Virus record (IMG/VR): IMGVR_UViG_3300025704_000912
Location: 1 to 25,638 of that record
Strand: one strand, 5' to 3'
Source: a virus
DNA length: 25,638 bases
The notes under the pieces are model-generated. The model was not told the origin of the DNA, ran no database searches, and saw only the letters and a list, made by a program, of their open reading frames with translations. The translations under genes were made by a program, and so were the position numbers. Below are positions 1-6,815 of this stretch, one piece after another. How positions within the stretch are numbered: the stretch's first letter is position 1; each line of letters opens with the position of its first letter.

Positions 1-471
1 TCTGAACAAATAGATGCAGATATCTATGTCAACATACAAGGTGATGAACCCTTGATTGACCCCGAAGCAATTGATAGACTATGTGATTACTTTAACCCCA
101 CACTTGGTGTTGCAAATGCATATGTGTTAATCAAAGAGCCGTATAAGGTAATGGACAACGATGTAGTAAAGGTTGTGTTTGATTCACATCATTGTGCAAT
201 GTATTACTCACGTCTTGGTATACCTTTCCCACGAGGTGAGGATGCAAAGGTAAATCAACAACTTGGTTTGTATGCATTCAGTAAAGAACGTCTACAAGAA
301 TTCTCAACATTACCTATGCAGACTTTAGAGAAAGCTGAAAGTGTTGAGATGTTAAGGTTCCTAGAACATGGGTATAAGGTTCTAATGGTTCATGTAGATG
401 ATGTTGGTCTATCAGTAGACACACCCAAAGATATTAAACTAGTAGAAGAGAGGATTAATGCATATAACTGA
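1..471 (+). CDS. kdsB: 3-deoxy-manno-octulosonate cytidylyltransferase (CMP-KDO synthetase), 3' part
   Basis: The frame is open from base 1, so the 5' end lies outside the window; about 156 C-terminal residues are visible. The enzyme family activates KDO, the inner-core LPS sugar, as CMP-KDO using CTP. The motif NIQGDEPLI, typical of KdsB, is near the start of the visible part, followed by a SRLGIPFPR stretch (family SR..IP), the QLGLYAF segment (family H.GIYAY), an LE..E.LR.LE stretch and the VDTPKD motif near the C-terminus. Homology to KdsB is clear; the substrate specificity is inferred. The stop overlaps the next start by 14 bases, so the two genes are probably co-translated. LPS-sugar genes are common accessory genes in marine T4-like phages; here it sits directly before the tail genes. 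Confidence 0.88.
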   Translation, partial: SEQIDADIYVNIQGDEPLIDPEAIDRLCDYFNPTLGVANAYVLIKEPYKVMDNDVVKVVFDSHHCAMYYSRLGIPFPRGEDAKVNQQLGLYAFSKERLQEFSTLPMQTLEKAESVEMLRFLEHGYKVLMVHVDDVGLSVDTPKDIKLVEERINAYN

Positions 472-1174
472 AGATAAATTACAAAGTGCTTTTGAAGAGA
501 AGTCTAAAACATCTATCCCTAAGTTTGCAACCCTAGGTGAATGTAAGCAATGGCACCCATATCATCCTAAGATGTTTGCAAAGAATTTGCTGGAAACTAT
601 ACATCATAAAGATGTTGCAATCAATAGAACAGATGAAGATAGTAGAAGAAACGAATCACAGAAATTAGTGTGGTTAATCGACCAATACAAATCAGTGGGA
701 TTTTACTCTACACCACAAGCTTGGATTAAACCTAATGGTAGGTGGAGAGTACATCCAGGCTCCGTTCGTGTAAATGCTATGATACAATGTAAAGCTTATG
801 AATCAAAATTCGTAATTTGGGATGACTCAAATTATCTTCCCGACAATAAACAAGTTACATATCAAGAATGGATAGACCAGTTCCCCATACCCGAAGGTAG
901 ACATGCAAGGTTTTTTGATGTTGAGGGTATGATTGAATTCCACATATCTGAAGACCGTCCTACAATGTATGAATACTATCTAGACCTTAGAAAATTATAT
1001 GACGGCAAACGTCCTAAACTGATAGGAACCTGTGATGATAGTATCAAAGATTTATTCGGAAGTGGCCCAGTGACCGTTCGTGGTCACATCACTGAAGATG
1101 AGTTAGGTTCCTTCCTAGAACTAAATCCAAATAACAGAAAAGTTACTGAAACTAATTTTACTATTGTAGGCTAA
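458..1174 (+). CDS. hypothetical protein coupled to kdsB
   Basis: A 238-residue protein that I do not recognise. It overlaps the end of kdsB by 14 bases and has a good ribosome binding site (GAGAGG) inside kdsB, which suggests a shared role or at least coupled expression. It is soluble, with no signal peptide or membrane segment. A conspicuous WRVHPGSVRVNA motif lies near residues 97-108; a His-Pro-Gly-Ser/Thr-x-Arg motif of this kind recurs, as far as I recall, in uncharacterised proteins of marine viruses, but I cannot assign a function. The C-terminal third contains a strongly acidic and aromatic stretch. It could act on the KDO product or on the host surface, but that is only a guess from position. 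Confidence 0.75.
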   Translation: MHITEDKLQSAFEEKSKTSIPKFATLGECKQWHPYHPKMFAKNLLETIHHKDVAINRTDEDSRRNESQKLVWLIDQYKSVGFYSTPQAWIKPNGRWRVHPGSVRVNAMIQCKAYESKFVIWDDSNYLPDNKQVTYQEWIDQFPIPEGRHARFFDVEGMIEFHISEDRPTMYEYYLDLRKLYDGKRPKLIGTCDDSIKDLFGSGPVTVRGHITEDELGSFLELNPNNRKVTETNFTIVG

Positions 1175-1178
1175 AATG

Positions 1179-1186
1179 CATAAATA
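1179..1186 (+). promoter_or_regulatory. T4-late-promoter-like box CATAAATA
   Basis: CATAAATA differs from the T4 late consensus TATAAATA by one base. It lies in the 17-base gap before the gene at 1192, with five bases between box and ATG. In T4 the box covers about -13 to -6, which would place the first transcribed base on the A of the ATG. No Shine-Dalgarno is visible before this ATG. Inference from motif and spacing only. Confidence 0.4.
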
Positions 1187-1191
1187 GTTCT

Positions 1192-1764
1192 ATGGTATCT
1201 AAAGTATTATCAACTGTAGCAAAAATGTTACCCGAAGAAATAGAATCGGGAACCGAAGATAGTCTGCAATGGTTTAGACAAAACGTCCGTGATTTAAAAA
1301 TCAAACCAATAAAGATTATGAAAGGATTAGACACGGTCACTAATACTGGACTGAGACAAGGTGGAGTATACATGTTCCATTATGATGCAAAGTGGAAAGA
1401 CACATTGCCGTATTGGGATAAGTATCCAATTGTCGTACCATTAGAATTATATAACAATGGATTTTTAGGAATCAATATCCATTACATCTCACCTACAATG
1501 AGAGTACCTTTGTTAAGTAAGTTATTTGAATTTACTATGGAAGGTGAGGATGATGATAGAATGCTTGTAGACTATGACTTGACCCAAATAGAAAGTGGTC
1601 TAAGAAATGCCGGGCCGTGTATCAAAAGATATTTAACATCTCATATCGGTGCAAGAATTGTTAAAGTACCAAGAGAACAATGGGAAACATTAATGATGAT
1701 GCCAACAGCACAATTTAATGTAAACGCAAACACTGTATATGCAGACAGTAGAAGGAAAATTTAA
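1192..1764 (+). CDS. conserved structural-module protein of T4-like marine phages
   Basis: A 190-residue protein. The central part (MFHYDAKW near residue 61, then LPYWDKYPIVVPLE and GFLGINIHYISP) is a pattern I associate with an uncharacterised but conserved protein of T4-like cyanophages and pelagiphages; I cannot give it a T4 gene number. A second conserved-looking block is PCIKRYL..HI near residue 142. It stands immediately before the tail-tube-like gene and shares a one-base overlap with it (TAATG), so a role in the tail or baseplate is likely. The start has no Shine-Dalgarno but lies five bases after a late-promoter-like box. Soluble, no signal peptide. Confidence 0.7.
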   Translation: MVSKVLSTVAKMLPEEIESGTEDSLQWFRQNVRDLKIKPIKIMKGLDTVTNTGLRQGGVYMFHYDAKWKDTLPYWDKYPIVVPLELYNNGFLGINIHYISPTMRVPLLSKLFEFTMEGEDDDRMLVDYDLTQIESGLRNAGPCIKRYLTSHIGARIVKVPREQWETLMMMPTAQFNVNANTVYADSRRKI

Positions 1765-2549
1765 TGAGTATAACAATAGACACATTTAAAGCAAACTTTG
1801 ATACAGGTGCAAGAGCAAACCTATTCGATGTTTCTCTTTTATCACCATCAACCCTAGGGTGGCAATTTACAGAAGGTGATATGCTTAGATGTAGAAGTGT
1901 AGATATGGAAGGTTCATCTTTAGGAACTAATACAAGAGACCAATACAATTCGGGATATGAAATCCCCGATGGAACTGTAGACCAAGGTGGGTTTGTTGAT
2001 ATATCATTTCTCTGTGACCAATCATTCCATGACCGTGCATTAATAGAAGCATGGCATAATTGGATTTACCAAGGAACGGATGATACAAGCAGAGTTGGTT
2101 CAGCACAGATACCAGTAATGAAATACTTAGATACTTATATCGGTACAATGGAAGTGTATGCATTGAGAAAGGATGAGACAAAGTCAATGAAATATACGTA
2201 TTATGATGTGTACCCTTCATCATTTGATGCAATGAATTTTGGTGCAGACGAAGAAGGAATCTTAGAAATTAGTGCAACATTCCAGTATAGAAACTGGACA
2301 ACCGAATACCTAGTAGAAGAGAGAAAACCAAACAGAAGCTATCAAGAAGAGTATGAGAAGTTACAAACTAAAAGGAAAGAATTGACTCCGTTGAAAACTA
2401 TAAATAGAGGTGGACAAGTTTTAGATGGAGCGCTCACAGCATTAAAAGTTGGGGGACGTTTCAATAAAGAGGCTGACGGATACTTTAAGAAGTTAAGTCA
2501 AGTCGATTCAGCTGCAAACAGATTTAGAAATATATTTGGTGGCGGTTAA
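1764..2549 (+). CDS. tail-tube-fold protein (gp19/gp54-like)
   Basis: A 261-residue protein whose first 190 residues follow the T4 tail-tube pattern: an N-terminal region with NLFDVSLLSP, a central strand block with VDISFLCDQSFHDRALIEAWHNWI (the tube proteins' SFL.D..L..R..FE.W..WI), then a KYLDTYIGTMEVYAL strand and a YDVYPSSFDAMNFG..EEGILEISATFQYR.W ending (tube Y..YP...........L.V.F.YR.W). T4 gp19 is shorter (163 residues), and gp54, which starts the tube on the baseplate, is longer; the extra C-terminal 70 residues and the place next to gp26 and the tape measure favour a baseplate-tube junction protein over the main tube subunit, but this is not settled. Ribosome binding site AAGGA precedes the ATG. 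Confidence 0.72.
   Translation: MSITIDTFKANFDTGARANLFDVSLLSPSTLGWQFTEGDMLRCRSVDMEGSSLGTNTRDQYNSGYEIPDGTVDQGGFVDISFLCDQSFHDRALIEAWHNWIYQGTDDTSRVGSAQIPVMKYLDTYIGTMEVYALRKDETKSMKYTYYDVYPSSFDAMNFGADEEGILEISATFQYRNWTTEYLVEERKPNRSYQEEYEKLQTKRKELTPLKTINRGGQVLDGALTALKVGGRFNKEADGYFKKLSQVDSAANRFRNIFGGG
2399..2406 (+). promoter_or_regulatory. exact T4 late promoter box TATAAATA inside a gene
   Basis: TATAAATA matches the T4 late consensus exactly and lies within the 3' part of the tail-tube-like gene, about 160 bases before gp26. Intragenic late promoters are known in T4. It could add transcripts for gp26 and the tape-measure region. In AT-rich DNA an eight-base match can also occur by chance, so confidence is modest. 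Confidence 0.35.
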
Positions 2550-2568
2550 TTACAATATGGAGTAAATT

Positions 2569-3276
2569 ATGGGATTACCAATCCAATCAGCACCCACCTA
2601 TACGTGTGTGCTACCAAGTGACGGTACTGAGGTAAAGTTTAGACCGTTTCTTGTAAAAGAACAAAAGGTATTGATACTTGCGAGAGAAAGTGAAGATGCT
2701 GTACAGTCATTGAATGCAGTAAAGGAGTTAATCAATGCAGTTACTTTTGATAAAGTAAATGCAGATGAACTTGCAATGATAGATTTAGAATATCTATTTT
2801 TAAAGGTTCGTGCTGTATCTGTAGGTGAAACGATAGAACTAACGTTACAATGCAGAACTGAAGACTGTACTGGTACTGAGAAAATCGGTATCAACTTAGA
2901 TGAAATTGAAGCTAATGGTGAACAACCTACATCCAATACGGTCATGATAAGTGACACTGTTGGTATCGAAGTTAGAACACCCTTGGTTAAAGACATCAAG
3001 TCTACTAGTTTGAATCAAGCTGATGCAGACGTTGGACTAGATGTAGTTAAGAATTCTATTACATCTATCTTTGATGATGAACAAGTTTATGATAAGAGTG
3101 ACATGAGTAAATCTGATTTAGATGAATTCATTGATTCTCTAACTTATAAGCAGTTAGAATTGTTAGGTGACTGGTTTGACGACCTACCTAAACTTTCTCA
3201 TACTGCAGAATGGAAATGTAATGTTTGTGAAAGAGAAAACAAAAGAGTATTAGAAGGTATAAACTCTTTTTTTTAA
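2569..3276 (+). CDS. 26: baseplate hub/tape-measure chaperone, T4 gp26 family
   Basis: A 235-residue protein with the hallmark N-terminus of the T4 gp26/gp51 family: P.....YTCVLPS.G..VKFRPFLVKEQKVLILA, then a helical region. Two cysteine pairs (C95/C100 and C217/C220) could form one zinc ribbon across the protein. In T4, gp26 and gp51 are needed to build the baseplate hub and have been proposed to act as chaperones of the tape measure gp29, the counterpart of lambda G/GT. The start has GGAG at a normal distance. The last codons are TCT TTT TTT TAA, forming the slippery run described separately, and the next frame begins on the last base of the stop codon. Confidence 0.85.
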   Translation: MGLPIQSAPTYTCVLPSDGTEVKFRPFLVKEQKVLILARESEDAVQSLNAVKELINAVTFDKVNADELAMIDLEYLFLKVRAVSVGETIELTLQCRTEDCTGTEKIGINLDEIEANGEQPTSNTVMISDTVGIEVRTPLVKDIKSTSLNQADADVGLDVVKNSITSIFDDEQVYDKSDMSKSDLDEFIDSLTYKQLELLGDWFDDLPKLSHTAEWKCNVCERENKRVLEGINSFF

Positions 3277-3278
3277 TG
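3267..3278 (+). promoter_or_regulatory. candidate -1 ribosomal frameshift site (T TTT TTT)
   Basis: Eight T residues (3267-3274) end gp26. In the gp26 frame they read T TTT TTT T, an X XXY YYZ heptamer in which both tRNAs can re-pair after a -1 slip. The next codon in the shifted frame is TTA, followed by the ATG at 3276, so a slip gives gp26 joined through one Leu to the 59-residue frame, about 295 residues in total. The alternative is stop-start coupling at TAATG. P2 uses a closely similar T TTT TTG site in its E/E' tail chaperone gene. Confidence 0.5.
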
Positions 3279-3455
3279 GCTCTTTCTCATGAGGGATTAG
3301 TAAACTATTACAATACTAATTTCCAAATGATGCAACACCACAAATATTCATTGAATGAGTTGGAAGACATGATGCCATGGGAAAGAGAGATTTACATTAA
3401 GCTCCTTTTGAACCACCTCGAAGAGGAGGCCGAAAGGAATAAACAAAACAGATAA
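3276..3455 (+). CDS. short downstream frame of the gp26 chaperone locus (gp51-like position)
   Basis: Fifty-nine codons from the ATG that overlaps the gp26 stop by one base. The product is helical and polar, with an NEL.DMMPWEREIYIKLLLNHL stretch, which resembles the short C-terminal extensions of tail assembly chaperones. There is no Shine-Dalgarno at a normal distance (a GAAGG lies some 20 bases upstream), so it is either reached by re-initiation after the gp26 stop or is made as the C-terminal part of a -1 frameshift fusion. Coding evidence is its exact fit between gp26 and the next gene and its protein-like composition. By position it may correspond to the hub catalyst gp51, but sequence similarity is not evident to me. 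Confidence 0.7.
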   Translation: MALSHEGLVNYYNTNFQMMQHHKYSLNELEDMMPWEREIYIKLLLNHLEEEAERNKQNR

Positions 3456-3473
3456 TAATTAGAGGACACACTA

Positions 3474-3854
3474 ATGAGCGATATGGATAAATTTCAAGGC
3501 GACATGAGTCGTAATGAAGTCGAGATTGACTTGAAAAAGTTTATGAGCATGGTTTCTGAAATCGGAGAACTGAAACAGGAAATCTTTGAACTAACTCAAG
3601 AAGACAGAAAGAACCCTTGGCAAAAATGGATATTTGCAGCCAAGACAATTGATGCATGGAGAATTATACCTCGTGCATTCCTAGGTATTTACATGTACCT
3701 ACTTTATTATGCAACATTTTGGTTTATGGACTTGGCAGACCCAACACTAGAACAGTCGGGATTAATTTCCGTACTAGTCGGTGCTGGAGCAGCTTGGTTT
3801 GGACTATACACTTCAAGTGCAGCGAAAGAACACGGCGACGATAACCCTAACTAG
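3474..3854 (+). CDS. two-TM membrane protein, holin-like
   Basis: A 126-residue protein with a charged, helical N-terminal part (residues 1-55) and two strongly hydrophobic segments, about residues 64-85 (IIPRAFLGIYMYLLYYATFW) and 96-113 (LISVLVGAGAAWFGLYTS). The second segment, with GAGAAWFGLY, resembles the last helix of phage and gene-transfer-agent holins. A holin would pierce the inner membrane at lysis and release the peptidoglycan hydrolase; the SleB-type enzyme near 10.6-11.1 kb would be its natural partner. Start supported by GAGGACAC. Its location between the chaperone and the tape measure is unusual for a holin, so a virion or membrane-sensing role is an alternative. Confidence 0.6.
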   Translation: MSDMDKFQGDMSRNEVEIDLKKFMSMVSEIGELKQEIFELTQEDRKNPWQKWIFAAKTIDAWRIIPRAFLGIYMYLLYYATFWFMDLADPTLEQSGLISVLVGAGAAWFGLYTSSAAKEHGDDNPN

Positions 3855-3864
3855 GACATAACCA

Positions 3865-6159
3865 ATGGCAGACGAAATAGATAAGAAAGCACAGGAACTT
3901 GCAGATAAACTAGGTAAAGCTTCTGAGGGGTTGAACAGACCTTTCAAAGGTCTAGTGGATAATCTTGCAGAAGTAAACAAGGAGATTGCAATCTCCGCTG
4001 CAGATATTCGTAAGGATACTAGGGACACGTTCTCTGGCTTTCTATCTAAAAAGAAACTTGCCAAAGCAATGGAAGATTTTGACAAGACCGAGTTCGAAAA
4101 GAATAAGGCCAAGTCTACTGCCTCCACCGATGCAAGAGATAAACTTCTCAAAGAAGAACAGGCTGAAATCAATCGTAACAAGACACTCAATGAGATGAAA
4201 CGTAAAGCTGCAGGAAAGCAGTTTGATATTGATAATGATATCACTCATGGAATTGAAGACCGTCTTCAGAAACAAAAAGAGATTGATGAGATTCAACAAG
4301 AGATTGATAAAAAGGAAACTGAAATCAAAAAGTTCCGTGCAGCCAAAATAGAAAAAGCAAACAAAGAGCTTGAAGAAGCCGAAGAAGAGAGAATCAAGTT
4401 AGAAGAAAAATTTACGGAAGATATGAAAAAGGCATCTTCTAGTGAAAGGTTTGATAACTTCTCGGGTGCAATAAAAGACCTTACTGGTGGACTATTGGAT
4501 ATCGGTGGTATGCTTGATGATGTCACTAAGTTTGGTAACAACTTAAAAACTGTTGGGACTGAGTTTAAGAATTTCGGTAAATTCTTAGGTGATAAACTTG
4601 GTAATCCAGTAGATAAATTAAAAGACCTCTTTTGGGCCCTAGTCGCATCAGCAGGTGCATTCTTTACCACAATGAAAACTTCAGCAAGTGAAAAGATGAG
4701 TGCTATGGGTGAAAAATTCACAGCTGCAAAGGATAGTGTTACTAGTAAAGTTTCTAATGTAAAAAATAAAGTCGGAGAGAAGTTTCAACCTGTTAAAGAT
4801 ATGTTCTCTGAGAAAGCAAAACTTTTCCAAGGTAAGATGTCTGACTTAGGTAACACTATGAAGAACGGTGCAAAGACTATGGGCGGTAAAGGACTCAAAG
4901 CAATTAAGATGGCACCTAAGATGTTAATGAAAGGTGCAACAAGGTTTGTATCTCTACTTGCACGAATCCCAGCAATGTTAGCTGCAATCCCAGCAATACT
5001 TGCATCACCGTTTGTACTAATCGGAGCTGGTGTTTTACTTCTTGCAGTTGGATTAGTTCTTATATTCATGAAGTTCAAAGACCAAATCCTAGAAAAATTT
5101 GAAATGATGAAGACTAAGGTAACAGAAGTAGTTACCAACATTGTAGATGGTTTCCTAGAAGTCTGGCAGAAAGTAAAGGACTGGTTCTCTGATAAGGTGT
5201 TCGGTATCAAAAGTTTCTTAGGTCTAACCTCTGAAGAAGAAGAGGCAGAACATGCTAAGAAAGAAGTAATCAAAGAAAAGGAAAAGGAAAAGGAAAGACT
5301 TCAAGAAGAACAAAAAGAAATTGCCATGCAGGCTAAAGAAGCTGAAATTGATGCAAAATTAAAAGCAGAGTTCGGTGAAGATGCACTCAACTGGGGTTGG
5401 GGTAGAGGTGACAAAGAAGCAAAAGAGATGAAGAAACAGATGATGGAACAAGCAGAGGCTGATGTTGACCAAGACATAGCAATGGATGCAATCTCATCTA
5501 AGGATTTACTGCAAGAAAGGAATGAATCTGAACAGGATTATTTCAATGTTCAAGATATCATGGATGCAAGACAACAAGAAGTTGAAAATAGAGTTAAATT
5601 CAGTAACTTAAAAATCAATGGTGAAGATGCAACCGAAGAACAGAAGAGAGAGTTCTATCAAGAAAAAGCAGACAAGGGTGAGTTAGATGGTCGATTTTTT
5701 GAGAACGGATTGAGTTTCGAAAACGGAACAAAAGGGGTAACCACTGAAGAGTTGCTAGAAAGACAAGCAGCTGAAGTCCTAGATATTAATAGAGCTCAGA
5801 AAGAACTTGATACAAGAGAAGACTACATCCCAGCAAACGCTGGTGACCTTGCAACTCAACAAAGAAGAAATGAACTCCAAGGAAAACAAACAGATGATGA
5901 ATTCTTTGATGAGGGTGAAGGTCTTACAGAGAAAGAGAGAATGGAACTGACTCGTTTAGAGAGAGACCAAGGTGATAGGATTAAAGACTCAGCAGACCGT
6001 GCTAAAGAAATGGGCCCCAAGAGACCCGACCCTAGTATTACATCTGTTGCACAACAAAACACTAATAACAATGTAACCAACAATACGATATCTGCATCAC
6101 CTAATCCTAGACCCACAGATAGTACTATTAATAGAACTGCAGTTGTAAATCAGAATTAG
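3865..6159 (+). CDS. tail tape measure protein (gp29-like)
   Basis: At 764 residues this is the longest protein in the window. Residues about 80-200 are highly charged coiled coil (many K/E heptads), residues 230-370 are amphipathic helices with repeated GEKF/SEKA-type units, residues 365-410 are a long hydrophobic segment (LLARIPAMLAAIPAILASPF onwards), then another charged coiled coil to about residue 560. The tail end is Asn-rich (NTNNNVTNNTISASPNPRP). This architecture, and the position after the gp26 chaperone, fit a tape measure, which sets tail length and is ejected into the cell envelope. T4 gp29 is 590 residues; at about 1.5 angstrom per residue this one could span about 115 nm. It ends four bases into the convergent gene. 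Confidence 0.8.
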   Translation: MADEIDKKAQELADKLGKASEGLNRPFKGLVDNLAEVNKEIAISAADIRKDTRDTFSGFLSKKKLAKAMEDFDKTEFEKNKAKSTASTDARDKLLKEEQAEINRNKTLNEMKRKAAGKQFDIDNDITHGIEDRLQKQKEIDEIQQEIDKKETEIKKFRAAKIEKANKELEEAEEERIKLEEKFTEDMKKASSSERFDNFSGAIKDLTGGLLDIGGMLDDVTKFGNNLKTVGTEFKNFGKFLGDKLGNPVDKLKDLFWALVASAGAFFTTMKTSASEKMSAMGEKFTAAKDSVTSKVSNVKNKVGEKFQPVKDMFSEKAKLFQGKMSDLGNTMKNGAKTMGGKGLKAIKMAPKMLMKGATRFVSLLARIPAMLAAIPAILASPFVLIGAGVLLLAVGLVLIFMKFKDQILEKFEMMKTKVTEVVTNIVDGFLEVWQKVKDWFSDKVFGIKSFLGLTSEEEEAEHAKKEVIKEKEKEKERLQEEQKEIAMQAKEAEIDAKLKAEFGEDALNWGWGRGDKEAKEMKKQMMEQAEADVDQDIAMDAISSKDLLQERNESEQDYFNVQDIMDARQQEVENRVKFSNLKINGEDATEEQKREFYQEKADKGELDGRFFENGLSFENGTKGVTTEELLERQAAEVLDINRAQKELDTREDYIPANAGDLATQQRRNELQGKQTDDEFFDEGEGLTEKERMELTRLERDQGDRIKDSADRAKEMGPKRPDPSITSVAQQNTNNNVTNNTISASPNPRPTDSTINRTAVVNQN

Positions 6160-6380
6160 ATTAAGTCTGGGCCTCTAAGGATATCTGCCTTAGTTACCTT
6201 TCGATTGTATTTGGTTTTATCTCTTTGGACTTGAGTACGTCCGTGTGATGGTGTTTCCTTACGAACCTTAACTACTGGTTTCTTCTTACCGAAGATTTTA
6301 TCCCAGTTGTCAGCATATGCTGATTCGTCTGAATTCCTACGTTGTGAACCTTTGCCACCGTGCCATTGTTTGGAAGACAT
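6156..6380 (-). CDS. small conserved phage protein after S21
   Basis: Seventy-four residues starting MSSKQWHGGKGSQRR, very basic and with a NWDKIFGKKK motif; this pattern recurs, as I recall, in marine T4-like phages without assigned function. I chose the inner ATG at 6380 because AGGTGA lies just ahead of it and because the upstream S21 gene ends at 6385; the longer version starting at 6425 would overlap S21 and has no ribosome binding site. The stop overlaps the end of the tape measure gene on the other strand by four bases. A nucleic-acid-binding role is possible from the charge but not shown. Confidence 0.72.
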   Translation of the reverse strand: MSSKQWHGGKGSQRRNSDESAYADNWDKIFGKKKPVVKVRKETPSHGRTQVQRDKTKYNRKVTKADILRGPDLI

Positions 6381-6384
6381 GATA

Positions 6385-6618
6385 TCACCTAAATCCTCGT
6401 CTACCCATTGATGCTCTTTTTGCATCTAGTTTCTTACGTCTTTTTAGTTGTTGGTTCTTTTCGTTTTTGATAGTGTTAGGTTTGATATGATACTTCCTAT
6501 CCCTACACTCTTGAACTATACCAGCTCTTTCACAATCCCTTTTAAATCTGCGAAGTAGTTGGTCGAACCCTTCTACGTTCCGATTCTTTGGATTTATTTT
6601 TGGTGTTACACTTGGCAT
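6385..6618 (-). CDS. rpsU: ribosomal protein bS21, phage-encoded
   Basis: Seventy-seven residues with the bS21 signature: MPSVTPK at the start, then FDQLLRRFKRDCERAGIVQE (bacterial FDEALRRFKRACEKAGVL.E), a RDRKYHIKP stretch (bacterial RRREFYEKP), and a lysine/arginine-rich tail ending ASMGRRG. bS21 sits on the 30S platform near the anti-Shine-Dalgarno and helps mRNA selection; it is small, joins late and is exchangeable. S21 is among the ribosomal proteins known to be carried by phages, including pelagiphages. Here it follows gp32 after a structured leader and is followed five bases later by a small basic protein. AAGAGA before the ATG supports the start. Confidence 0.93.
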   Translation of the reverse strand: MPSVTPKINPKNRNVEGFDQLLRRFKRDCERAGIVQECRDRKYHIKPNTIKNEKNQQLKRRKKLDAKRASMGRRGFR

Positions 6619-6630
6619 AATATTTCTCTT

Positions 6631-6794
6631 AAAAAATGTGAAGTCACCCCACGCCTTACAGCAACCCGTTCTTCACCGACCAATCCGCTATATGCTATTG
6701 ACCTTTCCCTTACTGAGTACCCCCAATCTTTTTCCACGGTCTCAGTGATGCAGTCGTCTTTTTTCAAGGACACATTTTGAATATACACGACTGC
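6631..6794 (-). ncRNA. structured leader RNA candidate upstream of S21
   Basis: Read on the - strand, the space between gp32 and S21 holds four successive perfect or near-perfect stems. P1 pairs GCAGTCGT (6794-6787) with ACGACTGC (6757-6750). P2 pairs ACTGAGACC (6746-6738) with GGT-a-CTCAGT (6721-6712), one bulged A. P3 pairs GGTCAAT (6703-6697) with ATTGGTC (6684-6678), two G-U pairs. P4 pairs GTGAAG (6676-6671) with CTTCAC (6643-6638), followed by A and six T. The stretch looks clearly richer in G and C than its neighbours. The last stem plus T run resembles an attenuator, and the S21 ribosome binding site follows at once. Possible roles: S21 autoregulation, a riboswitch, or a processed gp32/S21 boundary. 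No known RNA family was recognised. Confidence 0.6.
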
Positions 6795-6815
6795 CCCAAA
6801 TAAGAAATCTAACTA

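Noticed and set aside
6140-6180. A bidirectional terminator at the convergence of the two strands
   Set aside because: The genes overlap by four bases and I see no stem-loop with a T run on either strand.
6606-6788. A 60-codon frame upstream of S21 on the - strand, starting GTG
   Set aside because: It has no ribosome binding site, uses codons such as CGG, GGG and AGG rarely used in neighbours, overlaps the S21 start, and lies in DNA that forms four stems. A structured leader explains the region better.
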